Below, in pieces: positions 25,174-35,748 of a stretch of 64,000 bases of DNA (the first letter of the stretch is position 1; every line of letters starts with the position of its first letter). The DNA is from Variovorax sp. Root318D1 (GTDB lineage Bacteria; Pseudomonadota; Gammaproteobacteria; Burkholderiales; Burkholderiaceae_C). The translations under genes and the position numbers were made by a program. The stretch covers positions 280,284-344,283 of the forward strand of contig NZ_LMCQ01000001.1 in assembly GCF_001424835.1 (NCBI RefSeq), given 5' to 3'. The notes beneath the pieces are model-generated. The model ran no database searches. It was given only the letters and a program-made list of their open reading frames with translations, and was not told the origin of the DNA.

Positions 25174-26211
25174 TCAGGCGACTCCGGTGCGGTAGTCGCT
25201 CGGCACCTTGCCGGTCCAGCGCCTGAAGGCCTTGCGGAAGTTGGTGGCTTCGGTAAAGCCCACGCGCTCGGCGATGTCGACCACGGGAAGCTTCGAATTG
25301 CTGAGATAGCCGATCGCCAGTTCCTTGCGGGTCTCGTCGACCACGCTCTTGAATGTCACGCCCTCGTCCGCCAGACGCCGGTGCAACGTGCGCACCGACA
25401 CGCCCAGCCGCTCGGCCAGCCGCACTACCGACACCATGCAGCGGGCATCGTCCAGGCAGGCGCCGCGCACCTGCGCCGGCCAGCCGCCGGCCTGGTAGCC
25501 GCCGTACACAGGGGCGACACACAGCCGCCTGCATAACTCGTGGGTGATCGAATTGGCACCCGCACACGCCGCATCCAGGATCGAAGCATCGAAATGCCAT
25601 TCGAGCACGTCGGCGCCGAACTCGGCCGTGCAACCGAAGACCTGCGCGTAGGACCGCCAGTGCGTTGGAGCCGGGTAGTTGCAGACGAGGCGCCGGGCGG
25701 GCAGTGGCACTTCGAGCACGCGCTGGAACAGGGCGTTGAGCGAGCTGCGCCAGAACTCCGCCACGAAGGGGAGTACGGCGCCGAAGCGCTCGGCCGGCGC
25801 ACAAGCGAGGATGGCCAGGTTGCCCTGGACGCGCAGCGTGGGCTGCAGGAACGGCATGGCGGGCTGCATGTGCGCAATCCCGAATTCAAGTCCGTCCCGG
25901 AAGGTGGCGCTGCTGGCCATTGCGAATCCGTAGATGCCGAAGTCGCCGATGCGCTGGCGTGCCCCGGCGCGCAGGGCCACGTCGGACCCGGACGACAGCT
26001 TCTGTGCATTGGCAAAGACTGCCATGCGTTGGACTTGCGACATGGGAGCGTAGGCGTTGCCGATGTCGCCAGGCTCCAACCCCGTGCGTGCGAAGAGGTC
26101 GGACAGGGCGACTCCCTCGCTTTGCAGCTGCGCCGCCAGCGCCGAAAAACCCAGCATGGCGGCGCCGGGCGCAACGGCCGCGTGCACGATCGGCGGGGCC
26201 AGTTGCGTCAT
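25174..26211 (-). CDS. AraC-family regulator (arabinose-operon-like ligand domain)
   Basis: 345-residue regulator. The N-terminal two thirds match the ligand-binding domain of the OruR/ArgR-like AraC group (HAAVAPGAAMLGFSALAAQL, then YGFAMASSATFRDGLEFG). The C-terminal double helix-turn-helix is clear: RLAERLGVSVRTLHRRLADEG and VDIAERVGFTEATNFRKAF, ending RRWTGKVPSDYR. It is 39 bases downstream of the thiolase stop and 182 upstream of the SDR operon on the same strand. It most likely controls the SDR-enolase-oxidoreductase operon, though the upstream acyl-CoA operon cannot be excluded. Confidence 0.88.
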   Translation of the reverse strand: MTQLAPPIVHAAVAPGAAMLGFSALAAQLQSEGVALSDLFARTGLEPGDIGNAYAPMSQVQRMAVFANAQKLSSGSDVALRAGARQRIGDFGIYGFAMASSATFRDGLEFGIAHMQPAMPFLQPTLRVQGNLAILACAPAERFGAVLPFVAEFWRSSLNALFQRVLEVPLPARRLVCNYPAPTHWRSYAQVFGCTAEFGADVLEWHFDASILDAACAGANSITHELCRRLCVAPVYGGYQAGGWPAQVRGACLDDARCMVSVVRLAERLGVSVRTLHRRLADEGVTFKSVVDETRKELAIGYLSNSKLPVVDIAERVGFTEATNFRKAFRRWTGKVPSDYRTGVA

Positions 26212-26250
26212 CGAGATACTCCGCTTCGATCGAGCGAGCCTGACCCGCTG

Positions 26251-27432
26251 CTAGACCCGTTCGAGACACAGGGCAATGCCCTGTCCTCCGCCGATGCACA
26301 GCGACACCACGGCCTTGCGGCCTCCGGTTCGCTGGAGCGCATGGGCCACCTTCGTGATCAGGATCGCACCCGTTGCGCCGATGGGATGGCCGTGCGCGAT
26401 TGCGCCGCCGTCGATGTTGTATCGCGAGGGATCGATCTTCAGCTCGTCGCGTACGACGATCGCGATGGCCGCGAAGGCTTCGTTGACCTCGAAGCGGTCG
26501 ACGTCCTGCACGTTCCATTCGGCACGGCCGAGTGCTTGGCGGATGGCGGGCAGCGGCCCCAATCCGAAGAAGCCCGGCTCGACCCCGGCCACGGCGACAC
26601 TGCGGATGGCGAGCATCGGCGTGAGGCCGGCCTCGCGCGCGACCGAAGCCTCGCAAACGATCATCGCGGCGGCCCCGCCGTTGATGCCCGGGGCGTTGCC
26701 GGCGGTGATGGTGCCGTCGGGACGGAAAGCGGGCTTCAGACGCGCCAGCGTCTCGGCCGTGGTGTCGGGGCGGTTTCCTTCGTCCGCGGCGAAGACTGTG
26801 GATGCCTTGCCGCCCTTGATCGTCAGCGGCTCGATCTCGTCCTTGAACCATCCGGCCTTTTGCGCGGCGGCAAACCGCTGCTGGCTCTGGGCCGCGAACG
26901 CATCCTGCGCTTCGCGCGTGACGCCGTATTTCTGCACCAGGTCTTCCGTGTGCCACCCGGAATGCTTGCCGGAGAAGGCGTCGTTCAATCCGTCGAGCAG
27001 CAGGGAATCCATGGCCTCGGCATTGCCCATGCGCGCGCCGAAGCGCATGCCCGGCAGGAGGAACGGCGCGCGGTCCATGTTCTCCACGCCGCCGGCAATC
27101 ACCATTTGCGAAACCCCGGCGAGTACTTCCGCGTACGCGGTTGCGACTCCCTGTGCGCCGGAGCCGCAGACTCGGTTCACGGTCATGGCGGGCGCCGCCA
27201 CGGGAAGGCCACCCTGGACCGCGGCCTGCCTGGCCACGTTCATGCCGTTGCCCGCCTGCACGACGTTGCCCATCACCACGGAATCGACGCGCGCCGGGTC
27301 CAATCCGGAACGGCGCAGCACCGCGGCAATCGCGTGCGCGCCCAGCGCAGCGGTGGGCGTTGTCTTCAGCGACCCGCCGAAACTGGCGATCGCGCTTCGC
27401 GCAGGGGAACAGATGACGATCTCTTTGCTCAT
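26251..27432 (-). CDS. acetyl-CoA C-acyltransferase (thiolase)
   Basis: 393-residue thiolase that cleaves a 3-oxoacyl-CoA with CoA, or the reverse. Active-site residues are present: Cys89 (RVCGSGAQG), His349 (GHPIGATG) and Cys379 (CIGGGQG). The ATG at 27432 overlaps the stop of the ligase gene (ATGA). It is the last gene of the ten-gene minus operon that begins with livH. It differs from the second thiolase at 30782-31966 around the first Cys, so the two probably act on different chain types. Confidence 0.93.
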   Translation of the reverse strand: MSKEIVICSPARSAIASFGGSLKTTPTAALGAHAIAAVLRRSGLDPARVDSVVMGNVVQAGNGMNVARQAAVQGGLPVAAPAMTVNRVCGSGAQGVATAYAEVLAGVSQMVIAGGVENMDRAPFLLPGMRFGARMGNAEAMDSLLLDGLNDAFSGKHSGWHTEDLVQKYGVTREAQDAFAAQSQQRFAAAQKAGWFKDEIEPLTIKGGKASTVFAADEGNRPDTTAETLARLKPAFRPDGTITAGNAPGINGGAAAMIVCEASVAREAGLTPMLAIRSVAVAGVEPGFFGLGPLPAIRQALGRAEWNVQDVDRFEVNEAFAAIAIVVRDELKIDPSRYNIDGGAIAHGHPIGATGAILITKVAHALQRTGGRKAVVSLCIGGGQGIALCLERV

Positions 27433-28964
27433 GGTGGACTCTCCTTGGTTAGATAACGGTCGCGCAGCAATTTCTTGTAGAGCTTGCCGGTCGCGTGGCG
27501 AGGAAATTCGAATTCGAAATCGATGCTCCTGGGCACCTTGATCGACCCGAGCTGCGCGAGGCAGCGGGCCTTCAGCGCATCGGCGATCGCTGGGCCGGTG
27601 AAGTCCGGGTGCGCCGGCTGGATGACGGCTTTGACTTCCTCGCCGTATTCCTCGTTCGGCACCCCGAACACTGCGGCATCCGCAACGCGCGGATCCTGCA
27701 GCAGCACGTCTTCGATCTCTTGCGGGTAGATGTTGACGCCGCCCGAGATGATGACGAAGTCCTTGCGGTCGGTCAGGTAGAGGTAGCCTTCATCATCGAG
27801 ACGGCCGATGTCGCCGAAGGAGCGCCAGCCCTGCGGACTCGTCGCCGCACGGGTCTTGGCGGGGTCGTTCCAGTACTCGAATTGCGCATCGCTTTCGAAG
27901 TAGACGTTCCCGGTTTCACCCGCAGGCAATTCATGGCCGGCGTCGTCCAGGATGTGCAGGATGCCGTCGGTCGCGCGTCCGACCGAACCCTTGTGCTGGA
28001 GCCATTCGCGCGACGTGATGGCCGTGGAGCCGATGCCCTCGGTGCCCGAGTAGTACTCCTGAAGAATCGGACCCCACCAGTCGATCATCGCCTGCTTGAC
28101 GTGCACCGGGCAGGGCGCCGCGCCATGGACCGCCTGCACCATGGAGGCCATGCTGTAGCGGCTGCGTACGCCCGCTTCCAGGCGCAGCAGGCGGTGGAAC
28201 ATCGTCGGCACCCAGAGCGAATGCGTGCATCCGAAATGCGCGATGGCGGCGAGCGCGCGCTCGGCGTCGAACTTCGACATCACGATGCTGGTGGCGCCGG
28301 CATGGATGGCCGCCGAGAGGAACCGGTTGGGGGCGCTGTGATAGAGCGGCGAGGTGGACAGGTAGACCGAGGAGGCGTCGAGCGAGAACGACCGGGCCAC
28401 CGCGGCATTGCGGTTGTCGACCGCATCGAAGTCGCCCTCGAAGGGCGGCTTGCGCACGCCCTTGGGCCGGCCGGTCGTGCCGGATGAATACAGCATCTCG
28501 CGTCCTGGCGCGAGCACCGGCGGCAGCTCGCTCGACGCCGCCAGGAAATGCATCTCCCAGGATTCGATGGCCGTATCCGCAAAGCCGATACCGACGCGTC
28601 GTGCGCCACCCAGGTCCAGCGACGAAGCCGTTCCGGCGCTCATGCAGCCGGATGCCAGGATGGCGACCGACGCCATCGAGTCCTTGGCGATGTACTCCAA
28701 ATCCGCAGCCGACAGCCGCGTCGAGGCGAGCACGTAGTACAGCCCGATGCGTTGCGCTCCGAGCGCAAGAAAAAGCAGTGAGGGCGAGTTCTCGATGCAC
28801 AGGACGATGCAGTCGCCGCGTTTCAATCCGAGCGACAGCAGGGCGTTGGCCGCCCGGTTCGCCTCGCGCTCCAGTTGCCGGAAGCTGAACGCTTCGCCGG
28901 ATTCGAGAAAGTGCGCCGCCACCTTGTCGGGCGTGGCAGCTGCGAAGCGGCTCAGGTGGTACAT
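27429..28964 (-). CDS. AMP-dependent acyl-CoA synthetase
   Basis: 511-residue adenylate-forming ligase. P-loop LYSSGTTGRPKGV is at 158-170; YYSGTEGIG, GWRSFGDIGRLD, DRKDFVIISGGVNIYP and the C-terminal lysine in RHATGKLYKKLL follow. The motif set is complete, and SGTEG in place of YGxTE is typical of the group near cyclohexanecarboxylate- and bile-acid-CoA ligases. It starts 22 bases after the acyl-CoA dehydrogenase gene. It probably activates the acid imported by the operon's ABC system; the ligase-like protein at 31969-33750 lacks key residues and may not. Confidence 0.88.
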   Translation of the reverse strand: MYHLSRFAAATPDKVAAHFLESGEAFSFRQLEREANRAANALLSLGLKRGDCIVLCIENSPSLLFLALGAQRIGLYYVLASTRLSAADLEYIAKDSMASVAILASGCMSAGTASSLDLGGARRVGIGFADTAIESWEMHFLAASSELPPVLAPGREMLYSSGTTGRPKGVRKPPFEGDFDAVDNRNAAVARSFSLDASSVYLSTSPLYHSAPNRFLSAAIHAGATSIVMSKFDAERALAAIAHFGCTHSLWVPTMFHRLLRLEAGVRSRYSMASMVQAVHGAAPCPVHVKQAMIDWWGPILQEYYSGTEGIGSTAITSREWLQHKGSVGRATDGILHILDDAGHELPAGETGNVYFESDAQFEYWNDPAKTRAATSPQGWRSFGDIGRLDDEGYLYLTDRKDFVIISGGVNIYPQEIEDVLLQDPRVADAAVFGVPNEEYGEEVKAVIQPAHPDFTGPAIADALKARCLAQLGSIKVPRSIDFEFEFPRHATGKLYKKLLRDRYLTKESPP

Positions 28965-28986
28965 GCCGGGCGATCGACAAGAGTGG

Positions 28987-30765
28987 TCAGAAAAGATCGA
29001 TGGCCGGTTCCATCAAAGCGGACGATCCCGCCCGGATCTCACCGCACAGCGCTGCCGTCTGCGGCAGCAGCCGCTCAAAGTAGAAGCGGGCTGTCGCGAT
29101 CTTCGATGCGTAGATCGGGTCGGTGGAGCCGGCGTTCTTGAACGCCACCTCGGCCATGCGGGCCCAACTCCACGCGAGGGCCAGGTGCCCGACCAGGCGC
29201 AGATAGGGCGCAGCGGCGGCGCCTGCGGCGTGCGGATCTTGCGCCGACGTGTCCACCAGTTCGCGGGTGAGCTGCCTGATGTCGGCGACCAGCCCGGCGA
29301 GCGGCTCCGCGAATTCGCGCATCGACTCGCGCGGGCCGCAGGTCTCGGCGAATGCGTCGGCCATGTCCAGGAAGACGCCCATCTGCCGGCCCTGGTCGGC
29401 CAGCACCTTGCGCCCGAGCAGGTCCATGGCCTGCACGCCGTTCGTGCCCTCGTAGAGGCCCACGATGCGCACGTCCCGAAGGTGCTGCTCCACGCCGTTC
29501 TCGCGGATGTAGCCGTGCCCGCCGAACACCTGCATGGCAAGCAGCGTGCACTCCACCGCGAGGTCGCTGGACAGCGCCTTCACGAGCGGGGTCAAAAGGC
29601 CCAGCAGTTCGGCCGTCTCGTTGCGCTTGGCCGCGTCAGGATGAAGACGCTGAAGATCGCTCAGCTGTGCGGTCCACAGCGCCAATGCGCGTGCGCCCTC
29701 GATGTTCGCCTTCTGCGTGAGCAGCATGCGGCGCACGTCGGCATGCCCGATGATCGGATCCGCCGCTTCGCTGGACGATCGCGCGCCGCTGGCGCGGCCC
29801 TGCAGGCGCTCCTTCGCATAGGCCAGGGCCTTCTGGTAGGCCGCTTCCATCAGCCCGATCGCGATCATGCCGACCAGCACGCGCATGTGGTTCATCTGCA
29901 CGAACATGCCCGCCAGCCCCTTGTTGGGCGCGCCCAGCAGCCAGCCGGTGGCGCCGTCGAAATTGATGGTGCAGGTCGAGTTGCCGTGGATGCCCAGCTT
30001 GTGCTCGATGGAGCCGCAGACCACCGCATTGCGCGCGCCGGCCGCGCCGCTCGCATCGGGGATGAACTTGGGAACGATGAAAAGAGAGATGCCTTTCACG
30101 CCGGGTGGTGCGTCGGGCATGCGCGCGAGCACCAGGTGCATGATGTTGTCGGTCAGGTCCTGCTCGCCACCCGAGATGAAGATCTTGCTGCCGGTGATGC
30201 TGTAGCTGCCGTCGGGTTGCGCCACGGCACGGGTGCGCATCAGGCCCAGGTCGGTGCCGGCGTTCGGCTCGGTCAGGCACATGGTGCCGGCCCACTCGCC
30301 CGAGGCGATCTTCGGCAGGTAGAGCGCCTTCTGCTCCTCCGACCCGTTGGCCGCCACGTTCACATAGGTGGCATGCGACATGCCGGGATACGACGACCAC
30401 GCCATGTTCGCGCCGCCGAAGACTTCATAGACCGCGTTGGCCACGACCGAAGGAAAGCCCTGGCCGCCGAACTCGGGGCTGCACGCGAGGCCGGCCCAGC
30501 CGTTCTTCGTGAACTCGTCATAGGCCTTCTTGAAGCCGGGCGGGGTCTGCACCACGCCGGGCGAGGGCATGCTGCACCCGTGCTCGTCGCCCGGGCCATT
30601 GAGCGGCGCGATCACCTCGGATGCGAACTGGCCGGCCGCGGTGAGCACCTGGTCGATGGTCTCGGCATCGAGCTCCGGCTGGCCGCAGGCCTCCAGCATG
30701 GCCGGCACCTGGAGCACTTCGTGCAGAACGAATTGAATGTCCCGCATGGGGGCTTGATAGGTCAT
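28987..30765 (-). CDS. acyl-CoA dehydrogenase (large, C-terminal-domain type)
   Basis: 592-residue FAD enzyme that introduces a 2,3-double bond into an acyl-CoA. It is longer than the usual 380-400 residues because of the extra C-terminal domain seen in FadE/DmdC-like members. Visible are MCLTEPNAGTDLGLMRTRA, ITGSKIFISGGEQDL, the FGGHGYIRENGVEQHLRDVR stretch and the catalytic-base motif LYEGTNGVQAMDLLGRK near residue 438. It lies 16 bases after a thiolase gene. No matching ETF genes are in the window. Confidence 0.93.
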   Translation of the reverse strand: MTYQAPMRDIQFVLHEVLQVPAMLEACGQPELDAETIDQVLTAAGQFASEVIAPLNGPGDEHGCSMPSPGVVQTPPGFKKAYDEFTKNGWAGLACSPEFGGQGFPSVVANAVYEVFGGANMAWSSYPGMSHATYVNVAANGSEEQKALYLPKIASGEWAGTMCLTEPNAGTDLGLMRTRAVAQPDGSYSITGSKIFISGGEQDLTDNIMHLVLARMPDAPPGVKGISLFIVPKFIPDASGAAGARNAVVCGSIEHKLGIHGNSTCTINFDGATGWLLGAPNKGLAGMFVQMNHMRVLVGMIAIGLMEAAYQKALAYAKERLQGRASGARSSSEAADPIIGHADVRRMLLTQKANIEGARALALWTAQLSDLQRLHPDAAKRNETAELLGLLTPLVKALSSDLAVECTLLAMQVFGGHGYIRENGVEQHLRDVRIVGLYEGTNGVQAMDLLGRKVLADQGRQMGVFLDMADAFAETCGPRESMREFAEPLAGLVADIRQLTRELVDTSAQDPHAAGAAAAPYLRLVGHLALAWSWARMAEVAFKNAGSTDPIYASKIATARFYFERLLPQTAALCGEIRAGSSALMEPAIDLF

Positions 30766-30781
30766 GGTGCTGTTCCTTGCC

Positions 30782-31966
<1,185 letters not shown>

Positions 31967-31968
31967 GA

Positions 31969-33750
31969 TCAGACTCCAAGGGGTTCGGTAAACAGGTTGG
32001 CGTATCGGCTCGCCACGACGCGGCGATTCAGGCGCAGCGCGGGCGTAAGTTCTTCGTCGCCTTGATGCAACGAGCGCGGGATGACCCGGATCGTGCGCAC
32101 GCGATGGTTCTCGGGCAGACGCCCGTTGGCAATTTCCACTTGCGCCGCGATGAGCGCCGTGATCTCGGGCAGGCCGAGCAGGCTGGCGTAGTCGGTGAAG
32201 GGCAGGCGCTGCTGCTGCGCATGCTTCCTGATTCGCTCCTCGTCCAAGGCGAGCAGCGCGGCCGAATGTCCGCCTTCCGCCGGCACGACGATCGCATCGG
32301 CGATGTAGGCACTGAGCCGGAATGCGTCTTCCGCAATCTCCGGGCTGATGGATTCGCCCCGTGCGCCGATGGACTGCGCGCGCACGCGGCCGAGCAGGTG
32401 CACGCGGCGGTGTTCGTCGACACGCCCGAGGTCGCCGGTGCGCAGCCAGCCGTCCTCAAGGATCGCGGCAGGGCTCAGTGTTCCGCGCACCCAGTAGTCC
32501 GGGCGCGGGATCGCGCCGCGCACCAGCACTTCGCCGTCGGGCGCCAGCTTCAGCTGAGTGCCTGTCTCGAATGGCGCGGATGCAGTCGCCATCGAGCGGC
32601 CGGCGGGAGCGATCCTGCAGAAGCCGGCCTCGGCCATGCCATAGCAATCGAGCAGGGGAATGCCGATGGCGTCGAACCAGTCGGCCACCTGCGTGGGGCT
32701 GGAGGCGCCGCTCGCGAGGGCGAGCCGCACGTTCCGCAAACCCAGGGCGGAGCGTATGCGCGCCTGCGTCCTGCGCTGCAGCCAGCCGGGCCGGCGCGCC
32801 GAAAGGCTCGAGGCGTATGCGGTTCGGGCGACAGGCACGGCTTCCTGCATGAACAGCTCGGTCGTTCCTTGCAGCTTCTCGAAGAAGCGCGGGGCGGCAA
32901 ACAGGACGTGCGGCTCGACCTCGCCCATGTCGTTGAACACCGTGGACCCGTTCTCCGGCAAGTGGAGCAAGGTTTCGTGCATGAGCATGGCCTTCTGGGC
33001 CAGCATGCGTTCACCGTAGTGCGCCAGCGACATGATCGACAGGGCCCGATCGCCGGGGCGCAGCTGCAGCCAATGACTCACGGCGCGCACTTCCCTTAGG
33101 AAGTCGTGCTGTCGCCGCGCCACCAGCCGCGCCGGGCCGGTGCTGCCCGCCGTGGCCGCGAGGAATGCAATCTGCTCCCCGGTACCGGCGTCGATGCGGC
33201 TGTCGAACAGCGCCGGATCCCTGGCCGCGGCTTGCGCACCGCGCGCAAGCCATTCGTCGTAGGAACTGACCTGGGCGTCCGTGAAGCGCGAGAGGCCGCG
33301 TGTATTGAGGACCACGATGTGGCGCAGATCGGGACAGGTGTCGCGTACCGCCAGCACCTTCACCAGTTGGTCGGCGTTCTCCACGAACACCACCCGCGAC
33401 CCGGCTTCGACCAGCGCATGCCCGACTTGCGCGGCCGTGCTGCACGGGTACATGCCGTGGGATACGAAACTCATGGCCTGCGCGGCCATGTCGACGATCA
33501 GCCACCGGGGCCGATTGTCCGAAAGGACCGAGACCACCTCGCCGGCCTGCAGCCCGGCATCGGCCATCGCGAGCCCGATGGCCCGCGCCTCGCTGAAATA
33601 GCCGCTCCAGGACAGGCCCTGCCAGATGCCGCGCTCCTTGTGCCGGAGGGCGGGCCGATCGCCCCATTCCGCGCACCGGCGCCGCCACAACTGCGGCAGC
33701 GTCGCGAGGCGCGCCTCGTCCGCGGCCAGGGATGCCGACACGTGGATCAC
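31969..33750 (-). CDS. AMP-binding long-chain-ligase-like protein with degenerate motifs
   Basis: 593 residues, similar to long-chain acyl-CoA synthetases that accompany Liv-type transporters. The overall fold is there ([46 protein letters not shown]), but catalytic motifs are eroded. The P-loop reads [13 protein letters not shown] with no lysine. The A8 region reads [17 protein letters not shown]. The C-terminal A10 element is [13 protein letters not shown], with Arg where a Lys is expected. The start is a GTG at 33750 overlapping the stop of the binding-protein gene (GTGA). Either a ligase with altered chemistry or a non-catalytic partner of the transporter. Confidence 0.82.
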   Translation of the reverse strand: MIHVSASLAADEARLATLPQLWRRRCAEWGDRPALRHKERGIWQGLSWSGYFSEARAIGLAMADAGLQAGEVVSVLSDNRPRWLIVDMAAQAMSFVSHGMYPCSTAAQVGHALVEAGSRVVFVENADQLVKVLAVRDTCPDLRHIVVLNTRGLSRFTDAQVSSYDEWLARGAQAAARDPALFDSRIDAGTGEQIAFLAATAGSTGPARLVARRQHDFLREVRAVSHWLQLRPGDRALSIMSLAHYGERMLAQKAMLMHETLLHLPENGSTVFNDMGEVEPHVLFAAPRFFEKLQGTTELFMQEAVPVARTAYASSLSARRPGWLQRRTQARIRSALGLRNVRLALASGASSPTQVADWFDAIGIPLLDCYGMAEAGFCRIAPAGRSMATASAPFETGTQLKLAPDGEVLVRGAIPRPDYWVRGTLSPAAILEDGWLRTGDLGRVDEHRRVHLLGRVRAQSIGARGESISPEIAEDAFRLSAYIADAIVVPAEGGHSAALLALDEERIRKHAQQQRLPFTDYASLLGLPEITALIAAQVEIANGRLPENHRVRTIRVIPRSLHQGDEELTPALRLNRRVVASRYANLFTEPLGV

Positions 33751-34946
33751 AGGGCGCTCTTGGCCGGGTCGACCACGCTGGATCGTGCAGTCCAGCGGCC
33801 CTGCACGACCTGCTCGACCCGCGTCCATTCCGGGTCGATGTGGTTGTTGGCGAAGCGCTGCGTGTCGTACGACGCCACGCCCTTGAAGGTGGACGCCTGG
33901 AGCGCCTTGACCAGCTTGTCGGTCGTCAGGTCGCGGCCCGCAGTGCGCAGTTCCTGCAGGAACCAGCTGGTGTAGTCGTAAAAGGCTGCGGCCACGTCGT
34001 CCGGCTCCGCCTTGAACCGCTTGCGGTAGGCCTCGGCCCACGACTTCTCGGCGGGGGTGGCCTGGTCGGGCGTCGCAATGCGCCAAGTGCCGACGCCGTA
34101 TACGCCTTCCATCGCATCCTTGCCGAGCGCGACGGTGAGGCCGGCGCGGCCCGGGCTGGCGGTCAGCACGTTGACGCCGGTCAGCCCGAGTTTCTTCACT
34201 TCGGCCGCCACCGCGATGGTCTCGCGCGTGGTGGTTGCGCAGACGATGAGGTCAACGCCCGCGGCCTGCATGCGTGCGACGTGCGAGGAGAAGTCGAGAT
34301 CGCCCACCTTGTAGCTGGCTTCGGCCGCGAGCGGCATGCCCTTGGCTGCGAGCGCCGCCTTCACGCCCTTGCCGACCAGGTCGCCGAAGGGGCCTTCCTG
34401 GTAGACGAAGCCAACCTTCTTGCTGCCCAGGTTGCCGGTGGCCCACTTGACGGCGGACGAGGTGGTGCTGTCGTAGTTCAGGTTGGTCGTGAAAAGCAGT
34501 GGCGTCTGCCCGGCCGCCTGGCGCACCAGGCCCGAGGCTGCGTAAGGCGCGAAGCAGACCACGCCGGCATCCACCGCCTTTTTTACCGTGGCCACGTTCG
34601 GCCCGGAGCCGAAGGGGCAGAGCAGGGCAAAGACCTCGTCCTTGCGGATCAGCTTGTCCACGGCGCGCACTGCCTGCGACGGCTGGCTCGCGTTGTCCTC
34701 GATGACCAGCCGGAGCTTGCGGCCGTTGATGCCGCCGGCCTCGTTGGCCTCGTCGATGCGCATCTGGATGCCGTTGCGGATCACGGGCATGCCGACCGCC
34801 ACCGGTCCGGAAAGGTCCAGGTGCGTGCCCAGGACGAGTTCCTTGTCGCCCACACCCGCTGCGCGCGCGGATGTTGCGGTCCACAGGGCGCCCGGTGCCG
34901 CGGCGGCAAGGCTTGTCTTCAGGAGGGTTCGGCGATTGAGTGTCAT
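33747..34946 (-). CDS. Liv-type ABC transporter substrate-binding protein
   Basis: 399 residues, periplasmic binding protein type I fold. The N-terminus NRRTLLKTSLAAAAPGALW looks like a Tat signal with twin arginines and ends at ARAA. Core segments are LVLGTHLDLSGPVAVGMPVIRNGIQM, LVIEDNASQPSQAVRAVDKLI and VGFVYQEGPFGDLVGKGVKAAL. It lies between livF (15-base gap) and the ligase-like gene. It differs clearly from the two closely related binding proteins at 41245 and 57972, so the ligand class is probably different, most likely the acid handled by the acyl-CoA genes of this operon. Confidence 0.9.
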   Translation of the reverse strand: MTLNRRTLLKTSLAAAAPGALWTATSARAAGVGDKELVLGTHLDLSGPVAVGMPVIRNGIQMRIDEANEAGGINGRKLRLVIEDNASQPSQAVRAVDKLIRKDEVFALLCPFGSGPNVATVKKAVDAGVVCFAPYAASGLVRQAAGQTPLLFTTNLNYDSTTSSAVKWATGNLGSKKVGFVYQEGPFGDLVGKGVKAALAAKGMPLAAEASYKVGDLDFSSHVARMQAAGVDLIVCATTTRETIAVAAEVKKLGLTGVNVLTASPGRAGLTVALGKDAMEGVYGVGTWRIATPDQATPAEKSWAEAYRKRFKAEPDDVAAAFYDYTSWFLQELRTAGRDLTTDKLVKALQASTFKGVASYDTQRFANNHIDPEWTRVEQVVQGRWTARSSVVDPAKSAL

Positions 34947-34961
34947 GGCAGGGTCCTTTTC

Positions 34962-35744
34962 TCAGTTCCAGGAAGGGCGCCGCCGCGCCGGCCGGATCCC
35001 GCCAGCGACGCCTTGCGGCAGGTGGTGCGAAGCGCCACCCAGGTAAAACTCCTTGATGTCTTCGCGCTGCGAGAGGGCCTCGCAGGTGCCGGCGGCGGCC
35101 ACGCGCCCCAGCTCGATGACGTAGCCGTGGTCGGCGGTGGCCAGCGCGATTGCCGCGTTCTGCTCGACCACCAGCACCGCGGTCCTGGTCTGCTCGCGGA
35201 TGCGCTTGATGATGGCGAAGATGTCCTTGGTGAACAGCGGCGAGAGGCCCAGCGACGGCTCGTCGAGCAGAAGCAGGCGCGGCCGCCCCATCAGCGCGCG
35301 GCTGATCGCCAGCATCTGCTGCTCGCCGCCCGAAAGCAGGCCCGCCTGCTGGCGCTGGCGTTCGCGCAGGCGCGGGAACCAGTCGTACATCTGCTCCATG
35401 TCGCGCGCGATCTCCGCGTCCTTGCGTGCGAACGCGCCCATGCGCAGGTTCTCCGCGATGGTGAGGAACGGGAAGATCTGTCGCCCTTCAGGCACCAGCA
35501 CGACGCCGCCCCGGGCCACGTCATCAGCGTCCTTGCCGCCGACGGACCGGCCCTCGAACTCGACGGTTCCGTTGGAAGGCGCGAGCACGCCTGCAATGGT
35601 GTTGAGCAGCGTCGTCTTGCCCGCGCCGTTAGCGCCCAGCACGGTGACGATCTGCGCGGCATGCACTTCGAGGCTCACGCCGTGCAGCGCACGCACCGGG
35701 CCATACCATGTCTCGAGATTGCGGACGGAGAGCAGCGAAGTCAT
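34962..35744 (-). CDS. livF: branched-chain-type ABC transporter ATP-binding protein LivF
   Basis: 260-residue ATPase. Walker A GANGAGKT is at 37-44, the signature LLSGGEQQMLAISRALM and Walker B LLLLDEPSLGLSP follow, and the H-loop region is VLVVEQNAAIALATAD. It pairs with the LivG protein encoded four bases upstream. A tail of about 25 residues (HHLPQGVAGGIRPARRRPSW) beyond the usual LivF end is weakly conserved and may be neutral. Confidence 0.92.
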   Translation of the reverse strand: MTSLLSVRNLETWYGPVRALHGVSLEVHAAQIVTVLGANGAGKTTLLNTIAGVLAPSNGTVEFEGRSVGGKDADDVARGGVVLVPEGRQIFPFLTIAENLRMGAFARKDAEIARDMEQMYDWFPRLRERQRQQAGLLSGGEQQMLAISRALMGRPRLLLLDEPSLGLSPLFTKDIFAIIKRIREQTRTAVLVVEQNAAIALATADHGYVIELGRVAAAGTCEALSQREDIKEFYLGGASHHLPQGVAGGIRPARRRPSWN

Positions 35745-35748
35745 GACA

